Assembly (NCBI GenBank): GCA_037954325.1
Contig: JBBMNZ010000017.1
Location: 8,264,501 to 8,328,500, forward strand
Length of the DNA stretch: 64,000 bases
Source of the DNA: Fistularia commersonii
Taxonomy: Eukaryota; Chordata; Actinopteri; Syngnathiformes; Fistulariidae
Direction: 5' to 3'
Under the pieces are notes generated by a model, which saw only the letters and a program-made list of their open reading frames with translations, made no database searches and was not told the origin of the DNA. The stretch's first letter is position 1; each line of letters starts with the position of its first letter. This document shows positions 23,601 through 35,600 of the stretch, in pieces. Position numbers and translations under genes: made by a program.

Positions 23601-26600
23601 TTTGTGACATTTTTGATTCAGTGCCACTCGGATGTTGGTCATATGTGTACTGGTATATTCTCCCCTCCTTAATCTTGCAGAAATACAACATGGTATTGTT
23701 TAGGCAGTGCAGCTGTCTCCTCACCCTACTGAAACAAAAGCCTGGTGTCTTTGTTCTGCCTCACAACACATGCATAATGAAATCCCTTCTAGACAAGATT
23801 CTTTCATTCATAGTAAACTGTTGATTCCTTCAACATGTTATTAGTCCTCTTGTAACAGTCAAGGACTGTTTTTAATCTGGATTAAAATTCCCATCATAAA
23901 ATTCCAGTTGAGTTCACTCACATTTTCTTATACAAACTGTCAAAAGTAGGAAGCATCTTCAAATTCATCATTTTCATTTAGAGCTTGACTAGTGTCTAAG
24001 ATGTTTTTGTACTCCACTTAAAGCTTTCTGTAATTTACTCACTTTGTTCTTTCAGGATTTGATTCTTGAAATGAACGAACTGCGGTACAGATTAACGGAG
24101 CTTGAGAGTGAGAAGCTACAGTACGAAAAGAAGCTTAAATCTACAAAGGTGAGGCAGTAATTCAGTCATCACTTAATTTTACACCCTTCACACTATTTTA
24201 TAAAAAAAAAAGAACTTGCATTGTGTTTTCTGTTTTGTATTCTGTCCTCTAATCTCTCAAGCTGTCAATATACTAACACAGCACTGTAAAACTATAACCT
24301 TAAAGACTGATTAACACTCATGACCTAGCAACTCAGTAATTTATTATCCGCATTTTTTGATTTAATAACCATTTAAATGGTTAATCTGCTATTGTTTCGT
24401 TACCTTGAAGAAGGCGGTCTGTTATTACCTTCTGAAATTACTGGATACCCTGTACATCTACATTATAATGTGTTAAAAATGAATGTTGACAAGTTTACTG
24501 CTTCTCTTTGCACTTGAGCTTTGTCAACACTTTATTCATTTTTTTTTACTGTTTCTGGTGGATTTATGTAGGCTGTAAATTGGCTGAAGGCTTGATAATT
24601 GAATTGTTTCTGTTAGATCAACCTGTTAGATCCCATAGTAAGTAGAATTAGACACACCTAAAGGTTTATTGGTTATCCCTGACTACTAATAGTGGCATTA
24701 AGATAACTAAGAGATTTTTGGATGATCTGCTTACATATAAACATACCCATATCTTTGATCTGTGTTTGTATTTGAAATAACGCATGTGCGAGCTGTGCAA
24801 ACAGTTTGAAGGTAGCCCTTTTTACTGCCTTGGCATTAGCACAAATGGAAATGAGAATGCTTTAATTCCAATACAATGCTTTATCAGATAATTTGAAATA
24901 AGTCCTGCTTGCAATGACAAGGACATATATCATCTGTCCACGTAGATGACTGAGGTATTGTCAGACATTTATTTTATACCAGATTTATTTATGCATATGA
25001 ATAAGATCTGATACAGATCTGAGGATATATGATTCATGTGCTTTATTCCGGGTTGCACTTTCATTAAACTCATCCAGTCTATGCTGTGGAGGAATAAAAT
25101 CTGTCAGATCTCTTCAGGTGCGTGCGTGCGTGTGTGTGTTTGTCTACCGACACACAATAAAGGAGCCCAAAATTGCCCTAAACCATGATATTTTTGGCCA
25201 ATAGTCAGTTTTGATCAGTCTGTTTTCATTGCGCTAATTTGGATTTAATAATAAAATTCTTGGATATCGTTTCTTGCGTCTGTATTCTCTCTCTTTCCCT
25301 TGGTTTCGTCTTTCTCTGGCAAGTCTGTTATGGCCAAGCTTTCTAGCCTGAAAATCAAATTGGGCCAGATGCAGTATGAGAAACACAGGAAGGAGCACAA
25401 ACTCCAAGCTATGAAGGTTGGCTTTTCTCAGCAACACTGTTGTGCCTGCTGTATGATTATGGTTTTTGACCTCTCCCTTTGCCTCCTCTTCTGTTTTTCT
25501 TTTGAGGGTGGTTGAACAGAGCGTGGAGCTGAAGCCAAGTTTTATTTACCCTTGCTGGACAAAATTATGCTACTTTAAAAAAAGCATCACTTAATTTACT
25601 GATGTGTGTTGCACACCCGGATGCTAATTCTCAGGCATATTTTAAAATACCCATTTTTAAATCCTTCACACCGGTTTAACAAATATGTACATTGGTAAAC
25701 CCTGGGTTTGCTTTTGTTCCGGTATGTTTTCATTAGGTAGCAATTCCCTGCATTTCAATGTCTCATTACAATTTCCCTTTAAATTTTAATTGCTCTGTGT
25801 CCATGATTCTTTCTGGATGTGCATTTTTCTTTTATGTCTCCTGCATTTATTATTACCCCAGCCTTCTCTTCAGTGCTAACCACCCACCTAACACATTACT
25901 CCTCTCAGCGGGTGTGGTCTGCATGCTCAAGGCCATGTCAGCATTGGTTAAACTTGTGTTGTGGTTTGTTTGTAGTGCGGTGTTGAGACAGGAATGCTTG
26001 TGTTTGAGGGGAATATCCTCATCTCTTGTCCTGTGTTGGATAGGAGGAGCTTGCCATACTGAAGAGGCAGCTGGAGGGCAAAGACGGAGAGATGAGGAGG
26101 CTACATGATGAGTCTGGCTTTAAAGCCATTGCCTCCAGCTGTGCAGATTCTATAGACAGAGGTGGGAAAACCAGTTCAGTCACAAGCCTCACTTAACATG
26201 AGTGTGTATGATGCTCAAGGTCATATTTTACATTCTAATGTTGAGTGGTAATGTTAACATGGAATCACAGAAATTGGTTCTTTCCACAAGAGGATGGGAT
26301 TGAAATCCTTTAAAATCTTCAACCAACCATTTTTTTGTTGTATTATTTTTTTGTCCTGTTTAGTCTCTCATCCAGATGAAACTCTTAGAAAGAGGCTGAA
26401 AGAAAAACGTAAGGGGGTATATGCTTCTGTTTATTATTGCACATCATCACTGCACCCATCCTGACTCCTATTTGCATGACCAAGCATGAGCCACCTGAAC
26501 TCGGCTTGTCCATTATTGCCCATTGGAGTGCTAATATCTGACCTGAGAGCCTTACGCCTCTATAAAACTATCATTTCCATGTAACCTATCAAGATTTTGA

Positions 26601-29600
26601 CCTGATTCAGTCCATGGTCATTTACAAGCTCTTAACGGTATGTTTTTTTTTTTTGTTTTACGTCCAAGCTGGAAAAGCAGCAAGGAATGTGCGCTTTGTG
26701 TTTTCAACAGGAATGAGGAATGAATTGTTTGTCATAACATTCAGGCTGTTCATTCATCCTCCTGCCTCACCTCCTTTGACCCTGAATATCTCCCCTCAAA
26801 CTCTCCTTGCTCACACAAGCAGTCAGTGTGTGTTCTGCTAACCTATAATGTTGTAATGTTCAGTGGTGTGATGAATGCTTTCACTTCTAAAGAAAGTCCT
26901 TCTTCTGAAGTGCACGGACTTCCCATACATGATTTTACAAATGAAGTTGTTGAAATCACTGGAGTGGTTTGCTGTGACACTTCTTTGATTACTTTCGGAG
27001 AGATTGTAGCTGGAAGATAAAAGCAAGTACCACAAATTTCCCAAAGAAAGATAGTATCGTGTGAAACCCTCTTGAGGAATAAATTGCAAATAATACACTA
27101 TCTTTTATTTATTTTATTTATGTTGTAATGGCTACATGTCAAGCCCTATTGTAAAAATGTGTTTTTTAAAAAGTAGGAAAAAATCTATCTAAAGACAAGT
27201 TCTGAATTACTTCTGCATTTTCCCACAAGGAGGAATATTCCAGTTGAAGTATTGATTTAAAAATCCCTTAAATTATTAAATAATTAATTAAATACATTTT
27301 ATTTCCAAAATAACCTCTGTTATAATTCCGACAGTCAGAATGTTATGGAATGATAAAACCTTCAAATGTCCTCCTTTGTCTTCAGGTTTGCCCGTTCACT
27401 AAGTAATTAAAAAGCCCAAAAATGTTTCTGTTTGAATAAAAATGATCTTTCATCACTAGATGTGGAAGTACAGAGAATGAAAAAGGCTGTTGAATCACTA
27501 ATGGCAGCCAACGAAGAAAAGGTAAAGTTTGTTCTCAGCTCACTGATTCACTTTATTCTGCTCCAGTTAAATTACCTTCTATTACTTGATTCACAGGATC
27601 GTAAAATTGAAGAGCTGAAACAGTCACTGCTGCGGTACAAGAAAGTTCAAGATATGGTGATGTCAGTACAAGGAAAAAAAGGTTAGATGAAACTTTTTCA
27701 TACTAAAAGAGGACTATAGCAATGTAAGAATAGTAGTTAAGCTTCAAAAGCAAAATCCTTAAAGTATTCTTATATTTGACATGTATGTAGTAACATTTTT
27801 TCCCTCATGTGACCATTGTTTGGTTTTCTCTAGATGTTTATTAAATGTGAATATCTTGTTTTTTTTTCTGTAACTTTTCAAAAATAATTCAGTTTTGAAA
27901 TTTTCCATACATATGCTGTTGGGTTTTGTTGTAAATGATTATTTGAACATCGCTGACGCTGAATGTTTATATTTGGTCCATTGTAGAAAAAAACAAAGAT
28001 AATGACCCCATGGAAGGTCATGACAGTTCTGTGGCATTACAATCCAACTGTGTGTCTGTGGAGCCAGAGAAGCAGGAGGTTACAGATGATGAGCAGCCTC
28101 CAAAGATGAACCCCGATGAGGTTTGCGCTTCATACTTCAACCGGGCAGGATCATTGTTTTGGGCCAGAGCAGTCGTCTTTGGAACCGAACATTCCTGGTT
28201 CAATTCCCGGCTCCTCCTAGTGTGTCGAAGTGCTGTTGAGCAAGACACTGAACCCCTAACTGCTGCCCTGGTGTTGGTAGATGGGAGCCTACTGCTCATG
28301 GTTCATCCACGATGAGTTAATTGCAGAGAGCGAATTTCCCCATCGGGATTAGTAAAAGATAAATTATTATTTATATTGTTATCATTATTATTATTGTTGT
28401 TATTATTATACACAAATGTTTTCGTCTAAAAATCAGTTTTGAATACCTTCGTACATCATTTGAAAATAAAAAAAGACAAAAAGTTTGTTTAATTACTAGT
28501 GCACTTTTACATTTTTATTAAAAATGATAAGATGGCAAATGCACCACGACAGTTGTGTAACATTTTTCCTGTCAAGCAGTGTCATATCTCATTGAACACA
28601 TAATTCTCAGTAAGACATTACTTGTATACTTAGATTTCACACTGTGAATTTCTGTGAACTGCTTGACATCCAGTTAATCGGATGATCAGGCCTGTCTGTT
28701 CTCTAATCATTCATGTAGATTCAGGCAAAAGGAGGAAACTGTCACACATGTTTTATGACCGCACAATCCTTGATTTCTTTTTCTTATACTTTGCCAAGGT
28801 GGAGGCATTCAGTGGACCGAGTGAAGAGATTTTGTCCACACCAAGTCCTGGTGATCCAGAACAATTGCCAGAAGCGTCACCCTGTGATGGAGAAGGGTGA
28901 ATATGAATGACATTGTTGCGTACTCCTAGATAGTACTAATGGTTAGTTTTGACGCAAAGTTGAGTGTGGTCAAGACCTGCTCCTGAATTTGGTTTTAAAA
29001 ATCAGATCTTGGGCTGTCCTGCTTTTCGCATCTTTACTTTGCTGTTTTCTTGTGCATTGATGGACACCACTAAAGACAGACCAGAGCAAAAGCATTTGCC
29101 GAGAATGTTTTCATTAATCAGGAACGAAAGTTGGAAGTTCAAAGACGATCGTAGTTCCTACCATAAACGATGCCAACTAGCGACCTGGCGGCGTTATTCC
29201 CATGACCCATGATCCGCCAGGCAGCGTCAGGGAAAGAAAAGTCTTTGGCATGCTAGCTAGTTACAAGCCCCCTTTGCGGTCGCCATCCAACTTCTTAGAG
29301 GGACAAGTGGCATCCAGCCACTTGAGATTGAGCAATAACAGGTATGTGATGCCCTTAGGTGTCTGGTGCTGCACGCGTGCCCCACTGAGCGGATCATCGT
29401 GTGTCTCACCCTTTGCTGAGAGGTGCGGGTAACCCACTGAACCCTACTCGTGATAGGGATTGGGGATTCCAATTATTTCCCATCAACAAGGAATTCCCAG
29501 TAAGCACGGGTAATAAGCTGGGCCCGCCAGGGTCAGCCACAGTCCTGGCGGACCGCCGAGACATCCATTAAACTTGACTATCAAGAAGAAGTAAAATTTG

Positions 29601-32600
29601 GAACAAGTTTTCTGTAGGCGAACCTGCGGAAGGATCATTACCGGCAGCCCGGACGCCAATCCCAGGGGGGCCACACAGCAGGAACTCGACCTAGAGAGCC
29701 GAAGGCACATGCCCAAAGCCGAGAGGGCGCTATGAAACGAACTGCGCAGTGGGGAAGGCTGCGTGCCGCCGGGTACCTGTAACCCGCTCACGGCCCTGCC
29801 CCTCCAGGGGGCAGCAGCCGGCAAGCCAGGGGGTTCAATATTTCCTACCCTGGCCCACCACCCCTTTGGGGCAGCATGGCGCAGGAGGTAGAGCAATTGC
29901 CTTTGGAACCAAACATTTCTGGTTCAATCCCGGCTTCTCCTTGTGTGTCGAAGTGTTGTTGAGCAAGACACTGAACCTCTAACTGCTCCCCTGGCACTGA
30001 TGGACGGCATGTTTACTGCTAATGGTTAATCCATGATGGGTTGATTGCAGAGAACAAATTTCCCTGCAGGGATTAATAAAGGTTAAATTATTATTATCAA
30101 ATAGCAGGTTTGAGTTGCTCTTTTTTGTTATCATTACAGCAGCCAAGACATGACCAAAACCGTCAGCCATGATCAGCTAGAAAGGAGCAATAATGAAAAG
30201 GTAAGGCTTCATGTTTTGCGGTTAAAATAGTATGTCAAGGGTTTTTATCAAGCCACAACTTATGTTTACAGCCAATTTTATGTGCATATTCTGCAGTTCA
30301 CCTTCTTTTCTTCAAATTTAAAGGCATTGTTCTGTGCCAGGACAATATGAAAATAGCTAATAGTGTTTCTTATCCTGCTACTGTCAGTTACAATTTTGCA
30401 AATTTTTAGATTTAGTGGTTAACTGTAAGTGAATTTCTTGTAAGAATTGTTTCAGTGTTTTTGTTGGGTCGGTTTCTAGTCAATTGAAGAGTTCTCTCAT
30501 AGCATTTTGTCATAATTTTTGCCTGTGCTGAAGAATAATCAAGATCAAATCATGAGTAACCAAATGTTGTCATAATGCAGATTGTAAAATGATGTACTCT
30601 GATATGTACATTGTCCAGATGTAGTAAATAATTAAGGTGTTTCAGCAGACTCTATTCAAAGATAACTGCAAAAATGACAGTCCTACATGAGCAATGTTGT
30701 TGTCTCAGAACACGTGTGATGTGATGAGTAAGTTCGGTGAAAAGCCACCAATTGGCCCCTCTGCAACATTGCCTGCCAACACGGAAGATGACAGCTTTGG
30801 ATCAAAAAAGGCTCGCTCATCCTTTGGAAAAGGCTTTTTCAAGATCCGTGGAGGGAAAAAGACAACCAGCACCCCCAATTTAGGTAAGCCAACTTTGAGA
30901 TGTAACAGCAGGAGAAGTATTTTTTCATGGTGACCAGGCTTGTCATTTCATCTGAAGTTACATCAATCAGTCAGATGGTGACCTGAAAACTTCAGACGAA
31001 TCATCCATAAGAAGGGAGTCGCTTATCCCATAACCATGTGCAAAGTAATTGAAAGCAGGAGTAGCATGATGGTTCACTTAAGCATATTTTGTCGGTATGG
31101 AAATCGTTCACGACAAGAAGACAGGTATGGCACAAATCGCAAAACTTGGAGATTCATATAAGATTTTGCCCGAAACAATGAACACCCCCCCGCTCAACAT
31201 TCTGTGTTAGCAAAGGTAAAGCTGTTTTAGATGGTAAAGATCAGAATATGCTGCTGTAGCCCTCAGGAATCTGGCAAGTACAATTCGGGTGTAGTCAATT
31301 GAATGTGTTTTGCCTGAATCCTGATGATTTTCACTTGTTATAAGGGAAAATATTGTGTGTAAAGAAATGACATTGGCTGTGCAATATTTTTATGTCTAAT
31401 ATGATAGATGAACAATTTTGTCTTGGATTTTTTTTTGTCTATCCAGTAAATAATGGAGCTAGAGATCTGTTTTTAGATTTAGAAAAGTTATTTGTATATT
31501 TGTTAATGCTACTTTGGTTAGTAATCCTTGGGAAGATATTACTTTCCGGTATTAAACAAAATTAATGCATCAGTGCATCTTTAATTCTATGTTGTAAACC
31601 GTGATGATTTGATTGGCATTTTTCTAGAGAGTGACATTTTCTTTTAGGGGGTTTTCCTTCCACATTTTCTTTTTTTTTTCTCTTACTCCCCAAGCCACAC
31701 CCATGGGATAGACGATACAGACCAAGACCATAATTTGCAGCCCACGCAAACTATGGCCCTGATTTAATTACGGAAGTCTGTTTCTGTGGTGTTGAATACC
31801 CCTTGTTGCTTTTTATGTGCCCTGATTATGTACATGTACTGTAGACATGTATATCTGTGTCTGTTCGATCTCTCCAATCATAATTTCTGCCCCTTGTCTT
31901 GTTCTTTCTCTGTTGGACCCTGTGATGTGTTACTGTGTGTACTTTGTAACACATGAAGATCGCAACCGGAGTGCAAGTGCGCCTATGCTAGGTACAGTAT
32001 AGACCACAGGTCGCTGCAGGGCTATAGTAGTTTCCTGAATACCATCAATGAAACTACTAGTTACATCTTGATTGTATGCCTCCCCACCACTCATCATTCT
32101 GCTCCCGTATTTTTATCACGTTGCAGTAGTGGCAGTGTCTTAACAACCACACCCTTGAGTCAACTCAGAAGTTGTCTGTACAACATACAGCCAGTCTGTC
32201 GTGTATGTTGATTTGCCTGTGTTCCCTGCATGTCAGTGTTTACCACCTTTCATTTCTATGAATCTTTTCATGAACACACATCTTTATCCAGACTCAAATT
32301 ATCTGCTGAAATAATTTGGATCTTGATGCCCACTGTCTGAGTATCTTCTTGAATTTCTCTCTGAATGCAGCTATAAATATGCTCCCTCGTCTGGTCAGAG
32401 GGAAAAAAAAGAAATCCTCTTTTTGATGTCCAATGTCAGCAGTATCTTATGCATGCATCCCAGGAAGAGCCTTGCTTCCTACTTCCAGCTCCATGACCCC
32501 TCAGTCCATGCAGGAGTCGTCATGAGTGTTGAGTGTTTGCCAACCCCATGGAGCAGCACCGTGTCCACCGATCACTGCAGGCTAATTCTGGGCATCTTAC

Positions 32601-35600
32601 TGACAATAATCCATTTTTCTGTGCAGCTGAAACTGAGCGACAGGGTACAGACCACCTGGATCTGGCTGGGCTGCCACAGAGGTCGACCAACAGTGACAGC
32701 ACTCACACTCTCCCCACAACCCCCGAGAGCAAAAAGAAGTCTAAAGGCATTAAGAAACTTTTTGGGAAGTGAGTAGAGCATCATCATTAGGTTCATTCCT
32801 GTGACATTTTTTTTAAATATCCTTAAGATTTATGTTAATATAATAATATAGTTGTTTTTTCAATTGACTTTTTCATTGTATGCTCTTCAATGTCGTATTT
32901 GTTAAGGCTCAAGAGAAGTCAGTCAACCACGTTTAACTTGGACGACAACCCACCAGAGGTGGAATTCAAGAGGGGGGGAGTGCGGGCCACGGCAGGGCCC
33001 CGGCTGGGTTGGTCTCGTGATCTCCAGCATGTCAATAAGTACGTGTGTGCATTCATCTTGAAGAAGGAATTGAATCGTTTTTTTTTCTTGACTTTTGCTT
33101 GTTTCTTTGACTTTCTGATGTTCCTTATATGGTGGTCAATTATTTGAATCATAAAAATAGGGCATCATTCAGTATTAAAACACTTTATTTTACAACGCTG
33201 CGATTTGAGCCCAGCTATAAAATGTACTATTTTTGGAATACTTGCCTAATGCTTTTTGCATGGCTACATCTTGTTTTTGGATGACCTCACAGGAGAGTGG
33301 TAATTGGCCTCTCACTTAAAGCAGCAGTGCAGAGGATGAGCATTGCTACAAATAAATCAGTTTTAATTTCAGATTCCACCAAACTCGAACAGACACCAGC
33401 AAAATCACATTTTGGATTCATACCGCCTTTCATACCGATCAGTTTTCCGGCCTTACAATCTTCCTTTACTTTCTACAGTCAGCCAAACTTTCTCTGCAAC
33501 ATTTGGCTTGACTCTTTGAACAGGCCTTTAAAAAGCTTCACCTCCTCCCTTGTCTCCATTTAGAAATCTCTGTTGCGTAAAGCTGTCACATATCATTGTT
33601 ACATCTCTTTTCCCCACGTAAACATGAGTTATTGACTCTCCAGTTTCTGAGTTGGTTGTGCTGGTTTGTGCCTCACTGATATTTCCTGCTATGAGACTGC
33701 AAAGGAAAAAAGCCTTCTGTCCCTATAGCTTAGATTTTTGGGGGGATTTGTAAAAAATGCTAATTAAATTGATGGAATTATCACTAACCTGTTGTCTCGA
33801 AGGGCAGGATTAATAAGTCAAAAAACTTGTTGAATAGCAAGAAAACGGTTGGTGGTCAGGATACTCCACTTCTGTTTCCCTCTATTAACTTCGGTCTGGT
33901 CTCTGTCATCAGTGACGTGGATGCTCCATTTGCTCGCTGGTCCAAGAGTCAGGTGTGCGATTGGCTGCAGGGCCAGGGTCTCGGTCTCTATGTGAACATG
34001 GCGCAAGTGTGGATCTTCTCTGGGCAGACACTTCTTCAGGCTTCACAACAGGACCTGGAGAGGGTAAGAGGGTTTTTCCTACAGAAGCTTAGGAACACTA
34101 CCCTTGTGCTGAATCCAATCCAGTGTTAAGTGTTAACCTGCTGATGCTCAGGAGCTGGGAATCAAACACCCGCTGCACAGGAAGAAGCTACAGCTGGCCC
34201 TGCAGGCTCTGGGCTCAGAGGAGGAGGATAATAAGGGAAAGCTGGACTACAACTGGGTGACGAGTGAGTACCAGCTGCCAAGCCAGCGCCTGAATCTAGG
34301 ACCAGAATACACGGGCACACATGAAAAGGGCTATCTTACTCGCCATGACTCCTTCTCTTGCTGTCAGGGTGGCTGGACGATATTGGCTTACCTCAGTACA
34401 AGACCCAGTTTGATGAGGGAAGGGTGGATGGTCGCATGTTGCACTACATGACAGTGGTGAGTGTCTGTGCTTTCTCATGTTAAAATTAGAGTTTCTGATT
34501 GGCTGAATTGGAGCAGCCCGTTCTTCCATCCTCCAAATGATGACAAAACTCAGCCATCAGCTCTGTTAAAGATGGCATATATTCACAGACCTTTCCACTC
34601 AGGATCACTTTTTCTTTCTTTTAAAATATATATTTAATTATATCAAGTGTGACTTCATTTTTTTTTTTTTTGTAAATGTCTTTGACTTTTCTGAAATGCC
34701 TGCTCTCCCCCTCAGGATGACCTACTTTCTCTGAAGGTGGGAAGTGTCCTTCATCACCTCAGCATTAAGAGAGCTATTCAAGTCCTGCGGCTCAACAACT
34801 ACGAGCCCAACTGCTTGCGACGTAGACCATCTGATGAGGTGCACTTTCACTCACACCCAAGACGTAGCCGAACAGCAATTAATATGCAGCTTTTCAAAAT
34901 ACTAATAACGCATCCTTTCTGTGCCATATGCCCACAGAACAACATTTCTCCAGCAGAGATCTCGCAGTGGACGAACCACAGGGTGATGGAGTGGCTGCGG
35001 TCTGTGGATCTGGCTGAATACGCTCCTAACCTGCGAGGCAGCGGCGTGCATGGGGGCCTGATGGTGAGTCAAAGAGAGCAGGACACTGGTTTCAGAGTTT
35101 CTCATGTCATTTTATTGTCTCCTGACCCACACCGTCTTGTTTTGTCCGCAGGTTCTTGAGCCGCGGTTCAATGTTGAGACCATGGCTCTGTTGCTGAACA
35201 TACCACCCAACAAGACCCTGCTTCGCCGTCACCTTGCCACACATTTCAACCTGCTGATTGGTTCTGAGGCCCAGCAGCTCAAGCAAGAATGTCTTGAAAA
35301 TCCAGACTACACTCTGCTTACTGCTACCACCAAGGTCAAGGTACAATGATCCCTGATAGGCCCTTCTCCAAGTATTGAACACTGTGCATTGAATAAAACT
35401 TAATTTTTGTTTGTATGTTTATCAAATGTAGCCTTTTTTTTTCCTAAGTAACTGTTTGGCCAGAAGTGTCGGGCCTTACATCACCAATGGGGTTCAGCAA
35501 AACCCTGTCTCCTCTGTGGGATATCAAAAAACGAAGGAAAAATTCCCCCAAAATTGAGAAATAAACTATACATTTTGCCAATATTTCTGAAAATCAGTAA

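Noticed and set aside
29074..29640. Working 18S rRNA gene
   Set aside because: Internal deletions, many substitutions in universally conserved positions, and missing 5' half.
29878..29935. Functional tRNA gene
   Set aside because: A- and B-box-like elements belong to the SINE head; the acceptor stem does not pair and the SINE body follows directly.
32423..32776. Long frame overlapping a ppfibp1 exon
   Set aside because: The true exon (32627-32768) is read in another frame (TERQGTDHLDLAG); this frame is out of phase.
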